Assembly: GCA_013368315.1 (NCBI GenBank)
Contig: JAACJM010000022.1
Span: 62,001-126,000, forward strand
Reading direction: 5' to 3'
Length of the DNA stretch: 64,000 nucleotides
Source of the DNA: Tetrapyrgos nigripes
Taxonomy: Eukaryota; Basidiomycota; Agaricomycetes; Agaricales; Campanellaceae
Below, piece after piece: positions 1 to 11,600 of this stretch. The translations under genes and the position numbers were made by a program. The number at the start of each line of letters is the position of its first letter. Within the stretch, counting starts at the first letter, position 1. A model generated the notes under the pieces. That model saw nothing but the letters and a program-made list of their open reading frames with translations, made no database searches and was not told the DNA's origin.

Positions 1-271
1 TATAAAAACCTCCAAAAGACGTGTTGAACATGTCCAAAAGACACTAAACTACACTATCCTATCCTGTTCAACTCATAAGCACAAAATGGGCCTCTGGCCC
101 TGGAAGAACCACAACATAAGCCTGAAAGAGGAGCAAGTTAGCAAAACAGACCAGAAGGACACTATAGAACTTGAAGCAAACTGATAGTGGAAAGGCAAGA
201 CAATGGTGATAGATTATCTTACAAGGCATAGAGAGAGCAGGCCTAAGACCAGGGGGGGAGGGCGTTCGCGA

Positions 272-295
272 GTGGTGGTGGTGGTGGTGGTGGTG
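272..295. repeat. (GTG)8 microsatellite
   Basis: Eight uninterrupted GTG/GGT units. The reverse strand reads as a run of histidine codons in a short open frame, which is an artefact of the repeat. Nothing else is recognised in bases 1-362, which may be flank 5' of the truncated LINE. Confidence 0.9.
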
Positions 296-398
296 AAAGA
301 ACAATCAACGAACAAATAAACAAAACACACGGGAGGCTTTCGGTCAGCCGATTGAAGCCCCATTGGGACGTCACATGTTGAGGGCGGAAAGTCAAAAC

Positions 399-497
399 CT
401 CTGCACAGCCCCATTATTCATCACTTATGTCAAAGCACACAACAGGAATACACATAATGAGATGGCAGATCAGCTAGCAAAAGAAGGTGCCATGCAA
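399..497 (+). pseudogene. RNase H domain fragment of LINE A
   Basis: The frame reads FITYVKAHNRNTHNEMADQL, followed by AKEGA. This is the C-terminal RNase HI signature (a His in the KAH loop, then the N.MADQLAKEGA helix). It lies upstream of the RT and in another frame, so the two are now separated by a frameshift around 480-490. From family knowledge, some Agaricomycete LINEs carry RNase H before RT, so this order may be native. The N-terminal two thirds of the domain, with the first catalytic acids, is missing. Confidence 0.7.
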
Positions 498-2803
498 CCA
501 ATCTCACAATCACACTACATTCCACTCTTACCCCCACAAAGCCCAACCCATCACCCCCCCACTAGCAATATCAAAGGTCTCAACAAACCTTCCAGAGCAA
601 CCATCAGAGGGAGAAAAAGAGACCACACGAAAACTGAAAGTCCAGTCTTACACTTGCTCCTCCCACCGTGGTTGCAACTTCCTTGCACACCTACATACTC
701 ATAACCTGGCAAAACTTCAGGAAGTCACTCCCAACTCAGCAGCTTTCTGGAACCAACTTCAGGTCCTCCAAGGTGGCTCTAAGAAAAACAACCCATTATC
801 TGCCTCAGACCTTGCATCAGTTTTCTCTGTTCATATGAACCCTCCTCTGATTCCACCAGAAAACTTCAATCAGGAGTCCATCTCAGAGAAAGTTCGCCGA
901 GCCAGCCTCATCCCTCCCATCACACAGCCCTTACCTTCTGTCAAACAACAAGTTACTGCTGAAGACATTGAAGAAGCCAAAGCTAATCTCCTCAAAAAGT
1001 CCTCATCATCAAAAGGCATTGATAATATCGGGAAAGATCTTATCATGCAAATGGACAATGACAAACTTGCCAAATTGTTCAATGCATGCCTTGATGAGCG
1101 TGACTCCCCATTAGCCTGGCTGGTGTCCCACATCACTGCTATCCTCAAAAAAGGAAAGGATCCCTCAGATCCAAATGGCTACTGGGCTGTGTCACTGGAG
1201 AGTTGTATTCTGAAAATGTTCACTTACATTATTCACAAATACATTTACAGTTGGGCTGTCAATCTCAATCTCATTCCTCCATCTCAGAATGGATTCTGCC
1301 CCGAATACCATACCAACAATAATGCTTTTGTTCTTCGCACAATCATTGAAAAGTCTCAAGCTGAAGGCAAATATGTATGGCTTGCATTTGTGGATATCAG
1401 CAACGCTTTTCCCTCCATCACACACTCTCTCCTATGGCTCAAGCTCCACAACAATGGCCTCACTGGCAAGCTCTTTGACTGGATACGGAGACTCTGCACT
1501 GACATGGAATATGTTGTGGAGTCCAATGGTGAATACTCCATGTCATTCAAAGCACGCATGGGTGTCCTCATGGGAGATCCTGCCTCCCCAACCCTATGGC
1601 TACTATATATGCATGACTTTGCACTCAAAGAACACCCTGATGATATATCCCTCATGGTGACAGTCATTTCACACCTTGAACATGCTGATGATGTAGTACT
1701 TATCTCATCCTCTTGCCATAGCCTTCAGTTTCACCTTGATACTTTCGCAAAATGGTGCAGCGAAAATGCTCTTGTGGTCAATGGACTCAAATCATGGGCA
1801 ATGGTATTTGGTCCTCTAATCAGCCAACTACCCATTCTTACCCTTGCTGGTGAAATTGCCCAATATACCAAGCAACATACATATGTTGGTATTACCTTCT
1901 GCTCTACAGAGTGCAACATCTTTGCTGCTCACTTCTCTCGCATCACCACAGAGGCCCAAAAAAATGCAAATGCAGTCCTTAGCATTGAATCAGTGGTAGG
2001 ATCCCTGCTGCCTGAGTCTGCCAGGATCCTGTATACTGCTCGAGTGGACCCTTATCTTGTCAATGGGTGTGATATCATGCTGGATCTTTGACCAACTGAT
2101 TTCGATCAGCTTGCAGACGTTCAAAAGACCTACCTTCAATGGGTTTTAGGGATCAATAACCACTCAATTTTGGCCCCTCTGTTTATGGAACTTGCAATTC
2201 TGCCTCTTCAATATTGTTGAATCATTCTTACTTTGCGCTACCTCCAATATATATTACCAAGAGACCCCTCCCACTATGCACACATTGCTCTTCAATCTTG
2301 CTTATCACTATTCCATCAAATGAAATCCAATTGGCTGGGTGACCTAGCTAACGTTCTTATTACCCTCACATCTCTTTCCCTTCCCACTGACAACTCCCTT
2401 ACTCCCGAACTAGTTGGTGACATCATCAAACATGTTGATATGCATGCCAAACAATCATTACAAGAGGAAATCAACAAATCTACACGTCTTTATTTATTGC
2501 ATGGTCGACTTGAACCCCTCCCCATGGAAGAGTCTAGGTTCTTTGTCATGTACTTCTGCCACTACCTCCAAGTCATTGACCCTCGTCATTGAAAGGCACT
2601 GACAAGACTCCTACTCAGCGACCATCTCCTTGCGCTTGAGCTCCATAGGAGGGGCTCCAGATATCAGCCACCAATCCCATGCAAAATGTGTCTCTGCCAT
2701 CTATGTGAACAAGAGGTCGAATCCCCAGAACATGCTCTCCTGCTCTGTCAATTTTCCCAAGAGGTTATTGACATCTGTCAATCAACAATCACTTGATTAT
2801 CCC
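487..2803 (+). pseudogene. LINE A reverse transcriptase, cut by three in-frame TGA codons
   Basis: One reading frame runs from 487 to about 2800. RT motif A reads FVDISNAFPS (about 1387-1415), motif B is GVLMGDPASPTL (about 1561-1596) and motif C is HADDVVLI (about 1681-1704), so the catalytic aspartates remain. The C-terminus keeps a Cys/His motif of LINE type (CHLCEQEVESPEHALLLC, about 2694-2750). Stops at 2089-2091, 2218-2220 and 2590-2592 are all TGA, with the same frame continuing after each. At 2215-2220 copy A has TGTTGA where copy B (13925-13930) has CGTCGA, so Arg-Arg became Cys-stop through two CpG-to-TpG changes. The element cannot make a full RT. Confidence 0.88.
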
Positions 2804-3277
2804 CCTTTCATCCTGATCTACCCACTCACAACAGCTTTAATGCTCACAACGCATTACACTTCCTACACAAAATCATCTTTCACTATGATAGCATTGATAT
2901 CATAGCAAAGTTCATACATGACATTCTTGAGATCTTCTACTCTAAACCTATCTATATACCCCCCCGATAACACTGCTACAGCTGCACCTATTATTATCTC
3001 CATGTCTCATTCACCCACTTGTCTCTCTCAATTCTCCACTCTCATCCTTGTCCCACACTCCCACCCCTTAAATCTCTCACTTTGTAGTGCACCATCAAAC
3101 ACAATTCGACATTTTTGAGTTGGCTATGTAAGTTCCTGACCTAAATACCTGCCATGGGACTACCGTCACAAAGTTGACGTGATCAATTTCATTGGTAAGG
3201 ACTTAGAGTAGATGTAGGCCGTGGCAGGCTATAACACATCTACACCTGGCTTGTTCGTAGAGGACCATGCCGTGTAA

Positions 3278-3300
3278 TTCTATCTATCTATCTATCTATT
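3278..3300 (+). repeat. (TCTA)n tail of LINE A
   Basis: About five TCTA units end the conserved 3' sequence. Copy B ends in the same repeat at 14777-14788. A simple-repeat tail in place of poly(A) is typical of several LINE clades. Confidence 0.85.
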
Positions 3301-3331
3301 GTTTCACTTAAGCTTCAAGTTCATCCTGACT

Positions 3332-5514
3332 GGGCATCTGGTTTTTCAAGCTCACACTCAAGCCACGAGTCAAGCTCACACTCAAGCTCACATTCAAGCT
3401 ACCATCAAGCTACCGTCAAGCTACCATCAAGCTACCATCAAGTGACTGTCAGGCTATATTTAGTACACATGTGGCAAATGATTGCATCCGGTGCTTGTCC
3501 ACAAAATCACAGTCATGTGTCTGTGACACTTTCTATTCTTTCCGTCTTTACGCTGTTGGTAGGCATTAACGTTATATCATCTACTAAACTTATGTATGCA
3601 TAGATTGCAAGCTTTCCTGAATCTACAGAGCAACATAAAATGCTGGTAAGTTGCGGCTGAATTGTTGAACTTTGATAGATTCAATGTCATTCAGGCAAAA
3701 TTCAGACAGCGGCTTGCTAGCTTTATTGATCCTCAACGAAAGAAACCACCCAATACTAGCCCTGATATTCAAAAAGCTCCTTCCTCAGTCCCAGGATTCA
3801 CTTACAATGCTCCCTTTCCTGCCTATCCCTGGAATCCTTTCCAAATGCCATTTGCTAACTACATGAATCCAGAACTTATGGCTCATTTGGGAGGTGCTGG
3901 GCCACCACAGGCTTTTCAAAATATACCAATGGTATCTGCTATTAGTGTTCAGCCCCACTCTAAGAGTAGTGTCAATGCTCTGAAACCTGAAAATGCAACC
4001 CCAGATTTTTTGCAGACCAAAAATGATAACATTGGTAAAAGCAGCAACTCTGAGCCTTGCCAGGAGATAGACAGTGCACGTAAACGCAGTCACAATGTTG
4101 CATTTAGAGATGATAACCAATTCGAAACACCAGCTAAGCTGGCTCGCAAACAAATGCCTGATGTACCGCTCACTGGACCATGCTGTGACAGCCAAACAGT
4201 CTATCTACATTTTGAGGACCTAAAAGGTGGATGGGATGCATGGCCACAGTCTAATTTTGCAATGGATGTTACTTGGGATGTTTTTGAGGACAATAACAAT
4301 TTGTCAGTTCATTGGGCAACAAATACAGTTGGATCCAATGGGAGGCAGAGACAGAACAGTAGTATCAATGCAGAGAATATCGAGAATGGAGCTATGACCA
4401 AACGAAAATGCCTTGGGCATATCCAGTGTGACAATGAAAATTGTGCCATTATCAAAAGACCTCATACTGGAACACATTCTGCTGTCACAACACAGATAGG
4501 GAAAGCAAATGGCAAATGTGACTGTGGTGCTGCATTGGAACATGTTCCTTGCCCAAATGTGGCTATGATAATCAAATGGGCTGGTGGTGTGCAATATTTC
4601 AATGGTATTAATGATTACAACCATCCAAGACTTCCACACCAGTTGCATCCACTCAGGTGTGGGCAGAAGAAATTTACTGAACTTGTCCAAAGCAATAAGA
4701 ATGTGGGCCCATCTGGTCTGGCTGCTGGTAATACAGTCACAGGTGAATCCGTTTCAGCTATTGATCCAGTATGGGAAAATCAAGACAGGGTAGCAAGGGA
4801 TCACAAAAAAATCTTGGATGGAGAGAATCCTAGATTGGGTGATGATTTCATTTCTCAATTCATAGACTTCCAAAGCAATCATCCAGGTTTCATAGTGTCT
4901 GAGACTATGCTTGGGGCTGTTGCAGTGGTATCTGTTCAAACTCCATTTATGGCAGAGCAGGTACATGAGGAAGGAGAAGTAAATGGTCCATTCAATGGTA
5001 TTGTTAGTGATGCTGCTCATGGGTGGTGGAAGATGTCAAGTTCAGTTTTAATTATGAGTTCTGTATTCTGTTCATTTATGCTACGCTGGGTACCCACACT
5101 CATCAGTTACTCTAATGGTAGTTCTGCATCACACTATGAGTATCATTTCCTTGATTTCAATTGTCTCTGCATCATAAAGCTTCATTAATAAGGTTCTACA
5201 TGTTTCCCCTAAATCACCATATCTAACTAACAGAGTCAAAATTTGGAAAAAAATTGAGCATTCTATCCCTGTAATTCTAAAAGAATTATGTACATGACTC
5301 AGCAGAGGTGCAACAAAGAATGTAGTGTGAATAATATGTATCTCATCAATGAATGTGCCATTCAATGTGAAAGTGTAATGAAGTTGGTAACACAAGGGGT
5401 AAACACAGCCACACTCAAAATAGAAAGTCAAGCTACCCTCAAGATACCCTCAAGCTACCCTCAAGCTACTCAAGCCATGGTGGCTTGACTGTGAGCTTGA
5501 AAAACTGGTGGCCC
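3332..5514 (+). mobile_element. MULE-like DNA transposon, copy 1, with exact 9-bp target duplication
   Basis: The left end begins GGGCATCTGGTTTTTCAAGC and the right end, reverse-complemented, begins GGGCCACCAGTTTTTCAAGC; similarity continues to about 35 bases. The ends are flanked by ATCCTGACT at 3323-3331 and again at 5515-5523, a perfect 9-bp duplication as expected for Mutator-like elements. Subterminal arrays of an 11-bp unit (CAAGCTACCAT, 3395-3442; CAAGCTACCCT, about 5430-5475) lie just inside both ends. The cargo is a WRKY-GCM1 zinc-finger protein with only the start of a transposase-like domain. From about 5150 the sequence is right-terminal DNA also found at 39078-39437, so this is an internally deleted derivative. 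Confidence 0.85.
3640..5188 (+). CDS. WRKY-GCM1 zinc-finger / truncated MULE transposase protein
   Basis: Start chosen at ATG 3640: a two-codon exon (3640-3645), a 49-nt GTAAGT...CAG intron (3646-3694) and a long exon 3695-5188, about 499 aa. The other copy has the same arrangement. After a low-complexity N-terminus, a Cys/His domain of WRKY-GCM1 type lies near residues 245-325 (CLGHIQCDNENC, CDC, EHVPC, NDYNHPRLPH), a DNA-binding module known from MULE transposases and GCM factors. Next comes a region ending VSDAAHGWWKM and RWVPTLISYSNGSSASHYEY, which resembles the start of a DDE transposase core. The frame then runs into terminal DNA (LDFNCLCIIKLH-stop), so the rest of the core is missing. 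It could still bind DNA but is unlikely to transpose alone. Confidence 0.7.
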
Positions 5515-5689
5515 ATCCTGACTCCTTCTCTACACGACCAGCTTGCCAATGTCAGGATGATGCACCGGTGATGCTCATCCTGTTCATCCTTTTCGTTGCC
5601 TGTAGGACATGAATAAAAGCGACCAGGTTCATCCTCTTTTTTTTTTTCTAGCTTTCTTCAAACTTTCGTTGCCTGTCTACAGCGATTGA

Positions 5690-6600
5690 AACGGAAAGCA
5701 TATTGGGCAGTCCATTTAATGGAACTGAATACGAGAAGCAATGCCCAACCAGAGCTCGAGTCAGAAAAGTGAGCTGATCCTAGATGGCAACGGCATGGAG
5801 GCATGTACTCTACTCAACCGAATGCTAGCAGAGCAAATGTCAGACCTGTCAATGCCAGTTCTTCGTAGAACATACCACAAGTACATACATAGAAATGTCA
5901 GTAAAATCTATGTACTTACTCTCTACAGCAACCTGAATGGAAAGCATATTGGGCAGTTCATTCAATGGAACTGAATAAGAGAAGCTATAAGGCGTCTACG
6001 CAAGCAATACCCAGCCAGAACTCGAGTCAGAAAAGTGAGCTGATCGGTATTACCGTTGCCGAGGAGTATCAGGTCGAAGCCCTTGACCTGTTGGAGCGTC
6101 TTGAGCGTTTATGGACTCGTCGTTAGCTTCTCTCATTCAATTCCAATAAATTGGCTGCCAATTATACTCAAAGTTATGCATGTACTACGCAGGTTCGGAC
6201 CGTCGCCATCGAGGATCAGCTACCATTGCCGAGGAGTATCAGGTCAAAGCCTTTGGACTCTTGGGCGTTTATGGGTTCGCCGTTGGTTTCTCTCATTCAA
6301 TTCCAATAAATTCAAACTGCCAATTATACTCTGTAAGCATGAACGCAGGTTCGGTGATGTCTTTGTAATATGTTTTGAATGGAAATACAGACAAGACACG
6401 AGTTTTGGTTCGTCTTGCAGCGGTAGGTGAAATGATAGTCATGTATATATAGCTATAATGGTCACGGTGAACGGAGAGTACCAGGTCAAATTGGAATTGA
6501 ATGAGAGAAGCCAACGGCGAACCCATAAACGCCCAAGAGTCCAAAGGCTTTGACCTGATACTCCTCGGCAACGGTAGCTGATCCTCGATGGCAACAGTAC
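5690..6600. repeat. Nested direct and inverted repeat cluster
   Basis: A unit beginning GAAAGCATATTGGGCAGT occurs at about 5694 and 5942, each followed by CTCGAGTCAGAAAAGTGAGC. A second unit, GCCGAGGAGTATCAGGTC, occurs directly at about 6057 and 6228 and inverted at about 6553-6571. The inverted arm spans about 6490-6590 and mirrors about 6220-6310, so a large hairpin is possible. No coding sequence is supported; the short frames inside are by-products. A T-run lies at about 5637-5648. Confidence 0.75.
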
Positions 6601-7019
6601 TCGTATCTAAGTATAGCATACATTCCATTGTATGGCTTCCAGCCTGTTCATCGGGGTATATCAATAAGCTCAATCCGCAAAGTTACTTCGGCAGGAAATT
6701 CATTCAGAAATGAATACCAATGGGCGCTTATAGCTCCTCGAAACTTCTCGTACCTTGCTTTTCGGGGATATCTAATAGTACCCATCGACTTGGTACCGTA
6801 AAACCCTCTATATTTGGCTTCACTGTAATATGCAAGGTATAGATAGAAGTCGGCGGAAAACAGAACTTTATACTATCTGGATTAAGCTGTCAGCATAGGG
6901 TTTGATGCCTCACACCTCGAACAGCTATTCAGACACACTTAAACTGATTCTACGGCACAAGCCAAAGACACCATCCTGCCTTCCCTCTCAGTGTCCGTCA
7001 AGACAACAAATTCGACAAC

Positions 7020-8157
7020 ATGTCAGGAAATCGTGTCCCGGACTCACGGACCATTCGCATGTCGGGCGGTCAATATAAGGAAAACGATCAGTCGTCGTCC
7101 GTCGTCCATGGCCGTTCTACCACGAATTTTGGGGCTTATACAGAAGTACGTAGTAATGGAGGTGGCTCTTTGAATCGAGGATCACTCATTCAATACCTTA
7201 GAATTCTCCCACAAGCAGCGAGAGCCTTCCTGAGGATATCAGAACTAGTTTTGTGAAGGAGGTTAAAGCAGTAGTCATTGAACTTGCTGGCTACAGCAAC
7301 GCTTGGGAAGATCCGACTTCAGAGAAACTGAAGGGTATCTGGATCAAGGTTATGCCAAATATGAGAGACGACTTCTCACGCTACGAACAGGATATCAGAA
7401 GCTTGGTACAATAAACTTGTATCTTTACTGGCTGTTTGACGATATAATGCCATCGTTTCCTAGGTTGCTGAAATCTTGATCGAATGGCGCAACTCTATCG
7501 GTAATGCAGCTATCGCCGCAGTCAAGAGCGACATGGAAAAAAAGACGAGCAACCGCGACCGAAGGGCCTATGTCACCAATCAGACAAAGGGTGCTTTATG
7601 GGATCATCTGTGCTACTACTCTGACCCCAAGCAGGGTGACGGGCGCAAGCCTACGGTATATAATCATCTTCTCTTTGGGAAACATAATTTCATATATGAT
7701 TACTTATACAGGGCTTTTTGCAATCCCCAGTCGTTGCCGAGACATTATCCGAGCATTTTAAAGTCATCCTCAGCATTCCTGAAACCGATCGCTTGAAGAA
7801 TCCGCCAACAGGAGCCATGGTTCTTACCATCTTGGCTGTACGTCAATGCTTTACTGATGTTTGTCGTCTGCACTGATAACCCACCTTCAGATCGACCGAG
7901 CCTTCAAGCTCTTTGCTAACGGGCACCTGGACAACATTTCCCCGAGCGACTTCTCTCAGGATGCTCAAGCACGTAGCTCTGCACCAATTGTCCAACAATT
8001 TTTTGGGAAGACTAGAACTGGCCAGGATCGTGTCTCCGATGAACTGTGGGAGAAGATTATAGCGGCGGCGAAATCGCACGGGGAGACTCCTTACGTCGAG
8101 GTCATGGATGTGGCCGATAACAAGGGGAAGCTGCCAGATGATCTCAAATTCTGTTAA
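7020..8157 (+). CDS. DUF6532-like fungal protein, five exons
   Basis: The exons 7020-7145, 7202-7405, 7464-7655, 7712-7837 and 7891-8157 join without any stop to a 304-aa protein; all four introns are 53-58 nt, GT-AG and in phase 0. After a polar N-terminus comes VKAVVIELAGYSNAWEDP, a charged segment with RNSIGNAAIAAVKSDMEKK, then GFLQSPVVAETLSEHFKVIL and GAMVLTILAIDRAFKLFANG. This order (R-rich helix, 'F.SPVV....F' segment, then an IAL-like helix before 'F/W..G') matches what I recall of the fungal DUF6532 family, whose function is unknown. No signal peptide or membrane helix is seen. The leader before the ATG is pyrimidine-rich. The exon structure is solid; the family name is less certain. 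Confidence 0.75.
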
Positions 8158-8455
8158 GTGTTCATGATGTCGAGACTAGAAAGTATGCTCAATAGGTGAG
8201 TACGGGCTTTACGAAATCAAGCTTACAGATTAACGGTTTGAATAGTCGGTTCAACAGCGATTTGTCTGCTTATATGTCAACCTGAGGTTCAAGTTGACTC
8301 CTCGCTTTCAACAGCGACTTGTGGAATTGTTTGTAGCTAGCATGTATGCATGATGGAACCCTTCTGGGAAAAATCAATGGTCAATGTCGTTTTTCAACCG
8401 TGTACCGTTCTTATATCTGATGCGTGTGGCTAAGTATGCAATAAGTATGGCATCT

Positions 8456-8600
8456 GGTCTTTTTTTCACCCGAAGCCGATATCGGGGTTTGCCGTCACGC
8501 CTTGTCCCTCGACCATCATAATCTCGCACTGGTGAAGCTCAACGAAGATGTACCAATCAAATAACGGCCTCGTTATTGCCACGCGAAGCTGTGGCCCTAT
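8456..8600 (-). repeat. MITE-like repeat, partner of 23.3 kb
   Basis: GGTCTTTTTTTCACCCGAAGCC is inverted and identical at 23314-23335, and similarity continues past it (GGTTTGCCGTCACGCC here, GGTGTTTGCTGTCATGCC there; the differences are CpG/TpG). The right part (8570-8600) carries, on the reverse strand, the GGGCCA..GCTTCGCGTGGCAA..ACGAGGCC motif that recurs across the window. Confidence 0.6.
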
Positions 8601-11600
8601 GTATTGGCCGTCCTGTAACATACCCATCTTCCATTCTGACAATGTTCGATGAGTATCTCGAGAACCACTCATACGTTCCACTTGAAACCTTCAAATTCGG
8701 ATTCCCCGACCCAAAATCTATCATTCGCTCACCCCACCCCAACCCCAGTTGCCTAATTCGGAAATACACCCTCCAAGTCAAAAGTTTATGTTTTTTTCTG
8801 GACTGACCCTCCCTCACTCCACAACTACACATCCTAGGTGATGATGGAGAAGAAAGGAACCTTGGCATAATTTCTCACGCTTACCGACCCTTCTTCTGAT
8901 CATCACCAATCCTCCTTTCTATTCACCAGACTGGATACTTCTACGCAAACGTCACTTTTCAAAACCACAGACTAGTCTTATATCTCTTCGTTCACTGCTC
9001 TTGGAGAGCTCTTGGTATCCTTAGCTCCAAATGCATCCAAAAACGCGGTACCTTTCAAGTCAAGGAATATTTCTACTATTTTTCTAGCCGTCCGCACAGC
9101 GGTGGAGCCTTCCTTTGGGGCACTGGTCAGTTTCGTCAAGGTATAGCCATTGTCATTACTGTGGTGTACTAATCTTTTCTCTGATGATCCTCCTTCTCTG
9201 CTAGTGATGTCCTTACGGCGTCAATGTAATTAGCACACTGGGTCTTGAGGAGCATCCACCTCTAGATCCGTTCAATGATCTGCTGTCCAACGGTGAGTCT
9301 TTTAATTGCTCTTCTTATATTAGCCCCAGGTAATGCAGTACTCATCTTCTGATCTGCTCGGAGAGCTTCTCTGCCTGTGCACCAGTGAAAAGAAGGGAGA
9401 AGCCTTTGTTCAGCGATGGCCTATATATTACAGTTGCGGCGTTGTATGGGATGAACAAGGTTGCGGGTTTCAAACACGAGGACGTTGTATGCGATGAACA
9501 ACAAGGTTGCGTATGAGATCGTGATTAAATGTCTCAAAGCAACATGACTGTACGCCTTCTCTCAGCCACCGAAATGCCTCATCCCGCGTTCATGATGATC
9601 ATTCAGTTCTTGAGTCCTTTTGAACGTTCCAAAATGAACGGCTAATCGTGCCTCAGGAGGGTTAATTGGACTATGGCGTCATCGTCATCAACACTCTTCG
9701 CTGTCCACTCGCCTTACTATTCGTTACTTCCACCATTGGAAGACCGGGAATGGAAAGGGCTAGAGTCCCTGACCGTGTATGTGCTTTGTTTGGAGGCGAT
9801 TGGTGGAGCTATGGGCTGGGAGGGCCGGACAGGGCCGTCCGGCCCCTGGCATCCCTCTTGTAGAGAGAGAGAGAGAGAGAGAGAGAGGGATTGTTTTGTA
9901 AACACTGGCTGATCTTTGCTACTAGTAATGTCTCGCCCCGTTGTCCTGTGTCTCGATTGCCGCAACAAAAACATGCACAAGCCAAATTAATAGTAAGTGT
10001 TATAGAGTAGGTTCATCTTTCTTTGTGTCCACAGACGACGTTCGTATTGTAGATGACCTGGATAAGTAGAAGGTGCATCCGAGGGAGGAAGAGTCGATCG
10101 GTTGAGTGGTCGGAGGTTCTTGGGCGACTGCAGGGGCTGGGAGAGGAAGAGTAGAGGAGCCTGGGCGCTGTCGTAATAGGTCATCATGACACTGCAGCTG
10201 GTTGTTCTAGACAATAGAGATGCTACTGAGATGACTGCGTGTGATGTTCTGACAGTTGTGGAGCTGGCATTAGACCGTGGCGCAATTGTTTAGTTGAGGA
10301 AGAAGCATGAACAGCCCAAGTTTTGGAAAGATCCCGGGAGAGAGTGAATGCCAGATTGGCGCCAGATCAGAACTCCATGTTCTTGCCAGGCACCATTAGC
10401 TCCACGTCGTGTTCATCGATGTCTGTATCTGTCGTACAGCCCTCCGAGTAGATTTCGGAGATATGATAGAACCATGCATTTCGAAAGAAGCAACGGAACT
10501 CGGACTTACACTTGTGCTCTCAATCACCACCCGGAAAATACAAATATCCGCTCGACGGAAAGATACTGATACATCTTGCTTCAGTCAATAATGTATTTCC
10601 GTACGCAGGCTGACATAAGGTTTTATTGACCAGCTCGACTAATTTACTAAGAATATTTAGCATAGCGCGGCGCTGGAGGGCCGCCAAACCCGATACTGCT
10701 GTAGACTGGAAAAAATCAAAGTGATAACTCCAAGACAAAAACATTAGGGGTGCACTGACTGAGGGAGACTCTATGGAGTGCCCGCACCACGTGCCTGTAG
10801 CCAGTCGGAACACAGCGCAATATCGGACGTCCGTTACCGTTGCAGAATTTTCGACCATTGAGAACCACAGTCAGTCGCAACATTGAGAAGCTGACACGGA
10901 GGATTTATAAGTGCAGCAGACAGTGGTAGTTAGATGGAAAACAGTACAATTGATCTTCAACGGCTTGCAATTAAACGATCGATATACGGAATCCATTCAG
11001 TAAAGTGACCAATTCAAGGACTGTACACGCTACAAAACGTTAGATATCGATAATGTCTACTTAAAACGTTTACAGGAAATATGTTCACAACAACAATGCT
11101 TGTAACGCCAGTCAGCTACTACAACTCGAACGAACGACCCATTATGAAGGCACGTCATATACGCGTACGCCCTATCCTTGGATAATACTAGGTTGGCGAA
11201 GTCAATCACACCGCAACTGTAACCTAGACTGGACAGACTTACGCTTATGTATAGCAAGGGGTCTCTTTGGCTGCGAATAGACCTCCTTTGGTGCATGAGG
11301 ACTCGGGTTTGCAGTTGGCGGTGACGCCACACAAGCAGCATCAAAGCCTTCCAAAAAAAAGTGCGAACCTGGTAGACTAAATTGATCAAGCTGAAGGTAG
11401 AAGGTGCAAGAGCAACATATGGGTTCCTATAGAGGATAAAGTTAGGGTGCTAGGGGCAACAACAGCGCATAGTGTACTTTTGGGAGTTGGGAATGATCAC
11501 TCATGGGGATATAATGACCCGCAGAGCTCTATAGCCCCCCACAGGCACCATAGCTATGGAAGAACATTTGCTGCAGCAGGGTATACCCCTAAATACGTCT

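Larger units (their letters stand above)
363..3300 (+). mobile_element. Decayed non-LTR retrotransposon (LINE), copy A, 5'-truncated
   Basis: An RNase H C-terminal fragment is followed by a long RT frame, a C-terminal Cys/His motif and a 3' end with a TCTA microsatellite tail. The last ~90 bases before the tail (from about 3206) match 14699-14788 closely, which defines the shared 3' terminus of the family. The 5' limit is not clear: the endonuclease expected upstream of RNase H/RT is absent, so the copy is probably 5'-truncated near 363. No target-site duplication could be found. The next element (MULE 1) starts 32 bases after the tail. Confidence 0.85.

Noticed and set aside
68..304. Histidine-run open frames on the minus strand
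   Set aside because: They are translations of the (GTG)8 microsatellite; no domain or splice context.
3662..3694. ATG at 3662 as start of the copy 1 zinc-finger protein
   Set aside because: This segment is better read as an intron (GTAAGT...CAG) after the two-codon exon at 3640; the other copy has the same signals with a 6-bp length difference.
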